From E44-bin32 sp034430595 (lineage in GTDB: Bacteria; Chloroflexota; Anaerolineae; Anaerolineales; E44-bin32): a stretch of 64,000 nt of DNA. A program made the translations under genes and the position numbers. Each line of letters begins with the position of its first letter. Positions within the stretch are counted from its first letter, which is position 1. The stretch spans positions 1-64,000 of the forward strand of contig DAOUEL010000019.1 of the NCBI GenBank assembly GCA_034430595.1. The letters are read 5' to 3'. Positions 33,739 through 40,535 of the stretch are shown here, piece by piece. The notes beneath the pieces were generated by a model. The model had not been told where the DNA came from and did no database searches. It saw nothing but the letters and a program-made list of their open reading frames with translations.

Positions 33739-34128
33739 ATGGCAGTCGAAGTCCTTCTCATCGATGACGATCCAGATCTGGCGATCATGCTGCGGACACT
33801 GCTGCGTGGCCAGGATTTCCAAATTCGCGCCGTGTTCAACGGAAAAGATGGTATCGAAGCCTGTCGCCAACAGGAACCGGATGTCATTATCCTTGATCTG
33901 CTGATGCCCGGCATGGATGGTTGGGAAGTCTGCGAGCGCATTCGTGAATTTTCCGAGGTGCCGATCCTGATTCTCTCTGCGCTTGGATCGCCAGGTAGCG
34001 TCGCCCGCGCGCTCGACGCCGGTGCCGATGACTACTTGATCAAGCCGGTTCATGCAAGCTTGCTTGCTTCTCGTTTAAGAACCCTCGTCCGACGCCGTCT
34101 GAAGATTGAAGAAGTAGTAGCGGCGTAG
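33739..34128 (+). CDS. Stand-alone response regulator receiver
   Basis: A 129-residue single receiver domain. It has VLLIDDDPDLA, the phosphorylatable Asp in DVIILDLLMPGMDGWEV (about residue 53), Ser/Thr region ILILSALGSPG and the Lys in DDYLIKPVHASLLASRL. The C-terminal tail after the fifth helix is short and basic (RTLVRRRLKIEEVVAA), so there is no output domain. The frame also runs from GTG 33730, but I chose ATG 33739, with AAAGGG upstream. It is divergent from the zinc-ribbon kinase, 152 bases away, and probably one of its phosphorylation targets (inference). GATAAT at 33709-33714 may be its -10 element. Confidence 0.94.
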   Translation: MAVEVLLIDDDPDLAIMLRTLLRGQDFQIRAVFNGKDGIEACRQQEPDVIILDLLMPGMDGWEVCERIREFSEVPILILSALGSPGSVARALDAGADDYLIKPVHASLLASRLRTLVRRRLKIEEVVAA

Positions 34129-34180
34129 GCATAACAACTGTGTAGGATCGCTGGCTGGCAACCGCGTTTCTCTCTACCGG

Positions 34181-34204
34181 ATCACGCAGCATATGCTGCG
34201 TGAT
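34181..34204. terminator. Palindromic terminator between the receiver and SDR genes
   Basis: A perfect 24-base palindrome with arms ATCACGCAGCAT and ATGCTGCGTGAT. It lies 52 bases after the plus-strand receiver gene and 22 bases past the end of the minus-strand SDR gene. TTGGTTT follows on the plus side. A tight palindrome can form a hairpin in either transcript. Confidence 0.65.
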
Positions 34205-34226
34205 TTGGTTTAACGGCTCGTAGGCC

Positions 34227-35015
34227 TTAGAGCGGAGCCTGAGTTCCTCCTCCGTCGAACATCAGCGCATGGCCATGGATGAACGAAGCCGCTGGTGACG
34301 CCAACCAGGCAACCGTACGACCATATTCCTCCATGGTCCCCATACGCCCGAGAGGGAGTTCGGCGGTGATACGTTCCACCTCCTGCTCCACAGTCCGACC
34401 GGATTTCTCTGCCCTAGCTTGCATGATTTGTTCCACCCGCTCGGTGTCGATCCAGGCCGGGTTGATGGAATTCACACGAATGCCTTTTGGACCGACTTCA
34501 TTGGCCAGCGATTTCACCAAGCCGATGACGGCCAGGCGGATGGCATTTGAAAGAGTCAGATTGGCAATCGGTTGTTTAACCGAGTAGGACTGGTTGGCGA
34601 CAATCGAACCCGAACCCTGTTCGATCATCGTCGGCAGGACAGCATAACAAAGATGGACGGTGCTCATCAGTGTCAGATCGATCGCTCCTCGCCAGTCAGC
34701 TGGCGAAAGATCGAGAAAGGCACCTGCTGGCGGTCCACCAGCATTGATGATCAAGATATCAATGCCGCCCAAATCTTTTATTGCCGCATCAATGAAGGAA
34801 TGAATCTGCTCCTGACTGGTGAGATCCGCCTGCTGGGCGAAGACGGACTTGCCGGTTTCCTGCCGGATGTGGTTGGCTGATTCCTCAATCTGCCTGCTGT
34901 GGGAGCAGATGGCCAGCCGGGCGCCTTCCTGGGCCAAGGCCAGTGCCGCCGCCCTGCCCAGTCCGCGTGATGCGGCCGTGACCACAGCACGTTTTCCTTC
35001 CAGACCAAGATTCAT
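34227..35015 (-). CDS. Short-chain dehydrogenase-like protein with degenerate active site
   Basis: A 262-residue Rossmann-fold protein of the SDR superfamily. The cofactor motif TAASRGLGRAAALALAQEGA (about 11-30) and the NAG motif (LIINAGGPPAG) are present. The usual YxxxK is missing: the position homologous to Tyr is Ser and that to Lys is Arg (LTLSNAIRLAVIGLVKSL, about 154-171), while the Asn in VNSINPAWIDT is retained. A BKR-like SDR subgroup with this altered tetrad is known, so this may be a divergent reductase or a non-catalytic binding protein. I start at ATG 35015 (MNLGLEGKRAVV); ATG 35027 is possible. It stands alone, opposite the receiver gene and beside DUF503. Confidence 0.9.
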   Translation of the reverse strand: MNLGLEGKRAVVTAASRGLGRAAALALAQEGARLAICSHSRQIEESANHIRQETGKSVFAQQADLTSQEQIHSFIDAAIKDLGGIDILIINAGGPPAGAFLDLSPADWRGAIDLTLMSTVHLCYAVLPTMIEQGSGSIVANQSYSVKQPIANLTLSNAIRLAVIGLVKSLANEVGPKGIRVNSINPAWIDTERVEQIMQARAEKSGRTVEQEVERITAELPLGRMGTMEEYGRTVAWLASPAASFIHGHALMFDGGGTQAPL

Positions 35016-35040
35016 CCTGACTCCCATTCCGCTCTGATGT

Positions 35041-35325
35041 TCAGAGCATTGTGATTTGATGATCGATGATTTGCAGATCGGGCCGATTGCGTTCGATCCA
35101 GGCGAGAATAGATTCCAGTACGCGTTGTACGTGCCGGCTGTCGTTGCTCACCACGACGCAGGCGATGCCCGCCGAACGATGCTGGTCGTTCGCACCGATT
35201 TCTGCGGCTGAGATGTTGAACTCGCGGTGCAGTCGGGCTAGCAATGGCTTCAGACGGCTGCGTTTTTCCTTCAAGGAGCTGCAGCCGGGTAGATGAAGAT
35301 CGATTACGAGCGCTCCGATATGCAC
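35041..35325 (-). CDS. DUF503 / YlxP-like protein
   Basis: A 94-residue protein of the DUF503 family. It begins MHIGALVIDLHLPGCSSLKEKRSRLKPLL, with the family core (LxxxLHLPxxxSLKEKR). YlxP homologues are usually encoded in the nusA-infB-rbfA region and linked to ribosome maturation in 30S assembly; here it is 18 kb from that operon. A function in RNA handling is inferred from the family, not shown here. The start is GTG at 35325, and no ribosome-binding site is visible. TAGACT at 35337-35332 ends six bases before it, a possible -10 element for a leaderless message. The gene is divergent from the DUF4230 gene. Confidence 0.92.
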   Translation of the reverse strand: MHIGALVIDLHLPGCSSLKEKRSRLKPLLARLHREFNISAAEIGANDQHRSAGIACVVVSNDSRHVQRVLESILAWIERNRPDLQIIDHQITML

Positions 35326-35375
35326 ACTTCGAGTCTAATTTAGGTGCTCGCGTGGCACAAGCAGCGATGAAAGGT

Positions 35376-35381
35376 TATAAT
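35376..35381 (+). promoter_or_regulatory. -10 element placed for a leaderless transcript (DUF4230 gene)
   Basis: TATAAT ends six bases before ATG 35388, with GTGGCA about 18 bases upstream as a weak -35. No Shine-Dalgarno sequence lies between. The arrangement matches that of the cobalamin adenosyltransferase gene exactly. Confidence 0.55.
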
Positions 35382-35387
35382 TCACTC

Positions 35388-36047
35388 ATGCTTCGAAAGA
35401 CGGTTCTCCTGATTGCCGCGGGCCTGGTGCTCGTGATAGCTCTCGCTGCTTACTTGCTGTTTGCGAGCGTGCAGCGTGCAACCAAGCCGATTGTCGACTT
35501 GCGTTCAGAACTTTCCACCCAGGTTTCACAGCTTCTCCATCCCACCCCTACGATCTTGCCCGACCCGGTGACCATCGTCCACGAAGTCCGAGCACTGGCG
35601 CGCCTTGAAACCATGCAGTACACCGTTGAGAAGGTCATCACCGCGGAGACAGGGCAGGGTCCTTTTGGCTTTCTATTCGGGGACAGGTTGCTGCTCGTTG
35701 CGCATGGCGTGGTGATTGCCGGCATCGATCTCGACCAGGTCGGGGCGGATGATGTCAAGGTGGATAGCGATGGGCAGGTCTCGATCAATCTTCCGCCGGC
35801 CGAGATATTCATCAGCACGCTCGACAATGAGAAGACCTATGTCTACAATCGCGAGGTCGGCTTGCTGCGCAAGGGCGACGTCACACTTGAATCCGCCGCC
35901 CGGCTGGCCGCCGAGCAGCAGATGGAGCAGGCAGCGATCGAGGATGGGATTCTTGACCAGGCACGCCTCAATGCCGAGAGCTACCTTTACCGGCTGCTGC
36001 GGTCGCTTGGTTTCTCGGACGTCCAATTCAACCACAGTGAATCTTAA
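35388..36047 (+). CDS. DUF4230 family protein with N-terminal membrane helix
   Basis: A 219-residue protein with an N-terminal hydrophobic helix (about 5-26, MLRKTVLLIAAGLVLVIALA), followed by a short linker and the DUF4230 domain. Characteristic is the stretch LETMQYTVEKVITAETG and the repeated beta-strands KVDSDGQVSINLPPAEIFISTLDNEKTYVYNREVGLL. The C-terminal part is a long helix (LESAARLAAEQQMEQAAIEDGILDQARLNAE). The domain is found in many bacteria but has no defined role. The protein is probably anchored with the domain outside. The next gene (minus strand) ends 41 bases away. Coding is clear. Confidence 0.9.
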   Translation: MLRKTVLLIAAGLVLVIALAAYLLFASVQRATKPIVDLRSELSTQVSQLLHPTPTILPDPVTIVHEVRALARLETMQYTVEKVITAETGQGPFGFLFGDRLLLVAHGVVIAGIDLDQVGADDVKVDSDGQVSINLPPAEIFISTLDNEKTYVYNREVGLLRKGDVTLESAARLAAEQQMEQAAIEDGILDQARLNAESYLYRLLRSLGFSDVQFNHSES

Positions 36048-36088
36048 TCGCTCTGCACCGCCCCGGGTTTTAGAGATATTCCAATAGG

Positions 36089-36916
36089 CTAGATCCGCTC
36101 CGTCCAAACCTGGCTGCGGTAGCGCTCAGCGGCAAGTACATCGGCGCGGTCCAGCTCGCGTTGAAGCAGAACTCCGCGTTCAAAATGCCACCCAAGTTCA
36201 CCTTCAAAGCCGGCCTGTATAGCTCGCGCGGCATGATTCCACGGCACCGGTTCCCCAAGTAAGCTCTCCAGGGTCGCAGCTCTTTCGAGCAGGCGCTCCC
36301 GGGCTTTCTCACGCGAGGTCAGGTTCTCATGACGAAGGACAAGACACACCCGGCTCAAATCGCCTGCCAGTGGAAGCGTGCCGTGCTGGAGGATGGCATC
36401 TCGGCGACGGACTTGAGCACTGCCAAGCAGCTTGAATCCGCGTACGGTGATCTCGTAGGCGCTGGGTACCTCGAAGCAGACCGGGTTCGCCCGGCTTTCA
36501 GCCGAAAGCGGTTCGCCATGTGCCGGGTCAACGACCAGCCCAAGCCCGGCCAGGGCGGCTGCCAATCCCCTGCGCAAGCGACGATAACTTTCAAGCACAC
36601 CGCCCTGCAGCTCCGGATGATCGGCTGGGGCGACGATGGCATACGTCAGTTCGTCGGTGTGGAGAATCGCACGGCCGCCAGTAGGCCTGCGGACCAGATC
36701 CCAGCCATGCTCCACCAGGGCGGCATGATCGACATCGGCGACTGGTTGAGCGTACCCCAGCGAGAGACAAGAAGGGTGCCAGGCATAGAGCCGCAGGGTC
36801 GGGCGCACCAGGCCTGCCCCGACGCTCTCCATGATCGCTTCATCCAGGGCCATGTTTTCCGGGCCGGAGAGCGGTTCGGAGATGAGCAGACGCCAGCTGC
36901 AGGTGTCAGAAGACAT
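36089..36916 (-). CDS. Lipoate-protein ligase/octanoyltransferase (LplA/LipM type)
   Basis: A 275-residue member of the biotin/lipoate ligase fold that attaches an octanoyl or lipoyl group to the E2 and H-protein domains. Recognisable pieces are RRPTGGRAILHTDELTYAIVAP (the loop with RR..GG, about 73-94) and the Lys in FKLLGSAQVRRRDAILQHG (about 155-173), the arrangement of LipM- and LplA-type enzymes. It would serve the pyruvate dehydrogenase E2 at 3965. ATG 36916 starts the product MSSDTCSWRLL; the longer frame to 36943 covers the promoter. TATAAT is seven bases upstream and no ribosome-binding site is present. The choice between ligase and transferase cannot be made by eye. Confidence 0.9.
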   Translation of the reverse strand: MSSDTCSWRLLISEPLSGPENMALDEAIMESVGAGLVRPTLRLYAWHPSCLSLGYAQPVADVDHAALVEHGWDLVRRPTGGRAILHTDELTYAIVAPADHPELQGGVLESYRRLRRGLAAALAGLGLVVDPAHGEPLSAESRANPVCFEVPSAYEITVRGFKLLGSAQVRRRDAILQHGTLPLAGDLSRVCLVLRHENLTSREKARERLLERAATLESLLGEPVPWNHAARAIQAGFEGELGWHFERGVLLQRELDRADVLAAERYRSQVWTERI

Positions 36917-36923
36917 GGCTAAA

Positions 36924-36929
36924 ATTATA
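36924..36929 (-). promoter_or_regulatory. -10 element placed for a leaderless transcript (lipoyl enzyme)
   Basis: TATAAT on the minus strand (36929-36924) ends seven bases before the first base of ATG 36916. No Shine-Dalgarno sequence lies between. The -35 region is weak. Confidence 0.55.
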
Positions 36930-37044
36930 GCCGCTCTTGTCACAAGGCTGCTTATAGCCCGGGTGATCGTGGCAGGCTGCTATGGTAAACTCGGCGGATG
37001 AACGGAGCCGCACCTCTTCTTCGCCAGACCAACAAAGGCAGCGC

Positions 37045-38385
37045 ATGGCGGTCATGAGAAACAGTCAAGGACGATTCGCGGTGGGGTTTCACCGGGTTGT
37101 GCTGGTGCTCTTGAGAGCGCTGCTGTTCACATCCCTGCTCGCGGGCTGTGGAGGCAAAACAGCCTCGCCAACACCCCGGACAGCCCTGACCCCTACGCTA
37201 ACCCGAATCCCAGCTCTCCTGCCGACCCGGCCGGCAACCTCGACGCCAGAGACCCAGGCTAAGGTCTCAATCTGGACATCGTGGGCGCCGGACGAGCTCG
37301 ATGCCCTGCGCTCTGTCATCGCTCTGTTCCGGGAGCAGCATCCGGAATTCGAGTTCTCGCTCTCTTACTACCCGCAGGACCGGCTGCTCGACGCATATCT
37401 GGCCTGCCTGACGAGCGGGGGTTGTCCGACGATCCTGGTCGGTCCATCAACATGGGGACCGCTGCTGGTTGAACGTGATGCGGTCATCGATGTTTCGGCT
37501 TTCATTGACCCACAGCTGCAAAACGATCTCTATCCGGTAGCGTGGGCGCAGGTTATCTCGGGTGAGGTGATGACCGGGCTTCCGCTCGAGCTGCAGGGCA
37601 ATGTGCTCTATCGGAATTCGACCCTGGTGCCGGATCGTAGTACGCAGCTGGGTGGATTGATAGGGGATGCGATTGCCCTGCGGGAGGAGACGATGCAAGC
37701 CAGCGTCTTTGACCTGGGTTTTTACAATTCAGCGCCTTTCCTGGCCGCCTGTGAAGGTTCGTTATTCTCACCGGATGGTGAGCTAGCGGTCGCCGGGCCA
37801 ACCGGGCTGTGCTGGTTGGAAATGCTCGGCACCTGGGAGAAAGCAGGCAGAGTCATCATCGGTGGTGACGAAGATCGGAGCGCATTTGTCGAGGGTAAAA
37901 GCGGCTGGTTGATCGATTCTTCCTTGCTCCTCGGTACGCTTACCCGCACACTCGGCGCAGATTCTTTGACGGTTGATCCCTGGCCGCTGCTGACCTCGAC
38001 CGGCGAACCGCTGAAGGGCTATGTGTGGACCGAAAACGTTTACATCTCGTCCCGAATCGAGATGGGCGACCTGGAAGCCAGCTGGGCGTTTGCCCGCTTT
38101 TTGTTCGAGCCCGAGTCCCAGGCAATTCTGAGCGATCCAGAGGGAGCGGCTCATATCCCGGCCCAGGAGAGCGTCACGATTGAGAATTCGCGAATGCAGA
38201 CCATCTCGGCCATGCTTAGGTCGGGGATTCCGCTTCCGATCCGACCTGACCTGGCTGACTTTATCGGGCCGATCGAAACCCTGATTAACAGTGTCGTCCT
38301 GAAAGGCGCCGACCCGCAGCAAGGGCTGAATGTGTTATCAGCCCGGGTGGCGACGCCGACGCCGACCTCCACGCCCACACCATAA
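37045..38385 (+). CDS. ABC-type substrate-binding lipoprotein
   Basis: A solute-binding lipoprotein of about 446 residues, likely for sugars or oligosaccharides. After a hydrophobic segment comes the lipobox LAGC (about 35), then a Thr/Pro spacer (PTLTRIPALLPTRPATSTP). The binding domain begins KVSIWTSWAPDELDALRSVI, with YPQDRLLDAYLACLTSGGCPTILVGP and GLPLELQGNVLYRNSTLVPD as in family 1 solute-binding proteins. It ends in a Thr/Pro tail (TPTPTSTPTP). I took ATG 37045; ATG 37054 and 36982 are alternatives. No permease or ATPase genes are adjacent, so the transporter is incomplete here. A GH13 gene follows 55 bases downstream, supporting a glucan-related ligand (inference). Confidence 0.85.
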   Translation: MAVMRNSQGRFAVGFHRVVLVLLRALLFTSLLAGCGGKTASPTPRTALTPTLTRIPALLPTRPATSTPETQAKVSIWTSWAPDELDALRSVIALFREQHPEFEFSLSYYPQDRLLDAYLACLTSGGCPTILVGPSTWGPLLVERDAVIDVSAFIDPQLQNDLYPVAWAQVISGEVMTGLPLELQGNVLYRNSTLVPDRSTQLGGLIGDAIALREETMQASVFDLGFYNSAPFLAACEGSLFSPDGELAVAGPTGLCWLEMLGTWEKAGRVIIGGDEDRSAFVEGKSGWLIDSSLLLGTLTRTLGADSLTVDPWPLLTSTGEPLKGYVWTENVYISSRIEMGDLEASWAFARFLFEPESQAILSDPEGAAHIPAQESVTIENSRMQTISAMLRSGIPLPIRPDLADFIGPIETLINSVVLKGADPQQGLNVLSARVATPTPTSTPTP

Positions 38386-38440
38386 AGCCCGATTACATCA
38401 AGGGTCAGAGGGGATCCATGAAACCGGAGCCGATCGATCG

Positions 38441-39850
38441 ATGAGCATTCCAAATTGGTTGAAGGATGCGGTTTTCTACCAGATTTTCCCGGATCGTTTT
38501 GCGAACGGTAATCCGGCAAACGACCCACCGAACGCCCAGCTCTGGGGTTCAGCTCCCACGCTGTGGGGATTCCAGGGCGGCGACCTGGAAGGGATCAGGC
38601 AGCATTTGGACTATCTGATTGACCTGGGAATCAACGCCTTGTACCTGACGCCGATCTTCATGGCCAGTTCCAATCACCGCTATAACACCTATGATTATTT
38701 CCGCATTGACCCGAAACTGGGGGATCTGGATGTGTTCCGCCAGCTGCTCGATTCGCTTCATCAACAAGGCATGCATCTGATTTTGGACGGCGTCTTCAAT
38801 CACTGCGGGCGGGGCTTTTTCGCCTTCAATGACCTGATCGAAAATCAGGAGCATTCTCCGTACCGAGACTGGTTCCATGTTAAACAATTCCCGCTTCGGC
38901 CGTATGACGGAGGTGATGCACATAACTACGTCGGGTGGTGGCGAATGAAGAGCCTGCCCAAGTTCAACACCAAAAACCCGCAAGTGAGGGAATATCTTCT
39001 CAACGTTGCCAAGTATTGGACCGAGCTCGGGATTGATGGCTGGCGGCTGGATGTACCGAACGAAATCAATGATGATTCGTTCTGGGCCGCTTTCAGGGAG
39101 ACGGTACGCAGTATCAACCCACAGGCGTACCTGCTGGGGGAGATTTGGGAGGTGGCTCCGCGCTGGATCGGGCCTGACCACTTCGACGGCTTGATGAACT
39201 ACCCACTGCGCGAAGCACTGATTGCATTCATCGGGGAGGGAATCCTATCGGCAACGGCCTTCTCCCAGCGGCTCGATCAGCTTCTAAATGCCTACCCGCG
39301 TGAGAATATTTATGCCCAGTACCTACTGCTCGGCTCCCATGACATCCCGCGCATTCGAACACTTCTCAAGGGCGACGATCGAAAATTGAGATTGCTCCAA
39401 CTGCTTCAGTTCACGTTCCCCGGAATCCCGGCGATCTATTACGGAGATGAGATTGGGTTGGAAGGTGGCAAGGACCCGGACTGCCGGCGGGCGTTCCCCT
39501 GGGCGGAGGGTTCCTGGGACAAAGAGAATCGCCGTTGCCTTTCACGGTTGATCAAACTTCGGAAGACGATCCCCGAACTTCGGGATGGGTGGCTGGATTT
39601 AATCCATGCCGATGATGAAACGGGCACGCTCGGAATGCTGCGAGGAAAAGGTGAGCAGGCTGTACTGATGGTGCTTAACGCCTCAGATACGAAATGTGAC
39701 CTCCGCTTCCCGGTTGAGAAAACGGGTTGGAGTTCAACCTGCCTGGCGAAGAACTTGCTGGATGATCAAATCTTCAGGATCGAGGAGGGGCATCTGACGT
39801 TGCCTCTCGCTCCCTGGAGTGGGGTCTTGCTCCAGCCGCTGCCGGCCTAA
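38441..39850 (+). CDS. Glycoside hydrolase family 13 (neopullulanase/cyclomaltodextrinase type)
   Basis: A 469-residue alpha-amylase-family enzyme with no signal peptide, so it is intracellular and would act on imported maltodextrins. The (beta/alpha)8 signatures are FYQIFPDRFANG (about 11-22), ILDGVFNHCG (region I, about 108-117), GWRLDVPNEIND (region II, nucleophile Asp, about 202-213), LLGEIWE (region III, acid/base Glu, about 230-236) and GSHDIPR (region IV, stabilising Asp, about 299-305). SHD instead of NHD is usual in neopullulanases. SD GGAG precedes ATG 38441. It lies 55 bases after the substrate-binding gene, in what looks like a small uptake-and-breakdown unit. Exact linkage specificity is unknown. 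Confidence 0.93.
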   Translation: MSIPNWLKDAVFYQIFPDRFANGNPANDPPNAQLWGSAPTLWGFQGGDLEGIRQHLDYLIDLGINALYLTPIFMASSNHRYNTYDYFRIDPKLGDLDVFRQLLDSLHQQGMHLILDGVFNHCGRGFFAFNDLIENQEHSPYRDWFHVKQFPLRPYDGGDAHNYVGWWRMKSLPKFNTKNPQVREYLLNVAKYWTELGIDGWRLDVPNEINDDSFWAAFRETVRSINPQAYLLGEIWEVAPRWIGPDHFDGLMNYPLREALIAFIGEGILSATAFSQRLDQLLNAYPRENIYAQYLLLGSHDIPRIRTLLKGDDRKLRLLQLLQFTFPGIPAIYYGDEIGLEGGKDPDCRRAFPWAEGSWDKENRRCLSRLIKLRKTIPELRDGWLDLIHADDETGTLGMLRGKGEQAVLMVLNASDTKCDLRFPVEKTGWSSTCLAKNLLDDQIFRIEEGHLTLPLAPWSGVLLQPLPA

Positions 39851-40317
39851 CTGCATTCTTGCTCAGCTTCCTCATTGAGCAATTTTTCGAAGACGATCTG
39901 GGTTTTAATCACCTGGTAAGAACGCAGGTGGTAAAAGCGATGCGCTCTTTTGCGGGTGACATTCGATCGCACCCGCAACCGCGCATACCCGGTTTGCAGC
40001 GCCCAGGTTTCCGCCGCTTCCAATAACAACTCGCCAATGCCCATCGAACGGAATTCATGATCAACGACCAACCCCCCGATTTCTGCTGCACGCTCGGCAA
40101 TCAGGAGCGGGCGGACAAAAACATGGATCCAGCCTACGACTCCCGCGTCAGGGGATTCTGCGACCAGGATCGCATGATCGCGACGATCTCGTAGCTGGTT
40201 CAGGCGGTCTGCCATGCTTTCAATCTTGCATGGGTAGCCCAGCTGATCTGCCAGACTGGCGAGGCGGGGGACGTCATTGAAATCGGCGGAGCGGATAGTC
40301 ACGGTTGAAGCGTTCAA
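39847..40317 (-). CDS. GNAT-family N-acetyltransferase
   Basis: A 156-residue single-domain GNAT. The central motif reads GGLVVDHEFRSMGIGELLLEAAETWA (Q/R-x-x-G-x-G/A region, about 79-104), followed by YARLRVRSNVTRKRAHRFYHLRSYQ. I chose TTG at 40317 because GGGGAGG lies six bases upstream and the conserved VTIRSADFNDVPRLASL starts immediately after; the frame up to 40386 has no such site. The last four bases overlap the end of the convergent GH13 gene. Substrate is unknown. A second GNAT (43150) is on the other side of the CCA-adding enzyme gene, but the two are not close paralogues by eye. Confidence 0.9.
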   Translation of the reverse strand: MNASTVTIRSADFNDVPRLASLADQLGYPCKIESMADRLNQLRDRRDHAILVAESPDAGVVGWIHVFVRPLLIAERAAEIGGLVVDHEFRSMGIGELLLEAAETWALQTGYARLRVRSNVTRKRAHRFYHLRSYQVIKTQIVFEKLLNEEAEQECS

Positions 40318-40464
40318 CGCGTACCTCCCCGAGAGATGAAACTGGGGTGGATTGTATCGTGATGTCCGAGGATAGTACATTCTCAAAGTGGAGAAGTGAC
40401 TTTACATAACTGACTAATTTCAAGCAGGGTCTTGCAATGCAAGTGCAACCCACGCCTGGCGTTG

Positions 40465-40470
40465 TATAAT
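40465..40470 (+). promoter_or_regulatory. Probable -10 element of the DHH-CBS-nucleotidyltransferase gene
   Basis: TATAAT 66 bases before ATG 40536. GTGCAA at 40443-40448 is a poor -35 at 16 bases. The 218-base gap between this gene and the divergent GNAT gene contains no ORF. The ribosome-binding site of the downstream gene is AGGGGAGCAGGA. Confidence 0.5.
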
Positions 40471-40535
40471 CCGACCGTCTGGAAAGCAGGACGTCGCAAC
40501 GGAGCATGAACCAGACTTAGGGGAGCAGGAAACGG

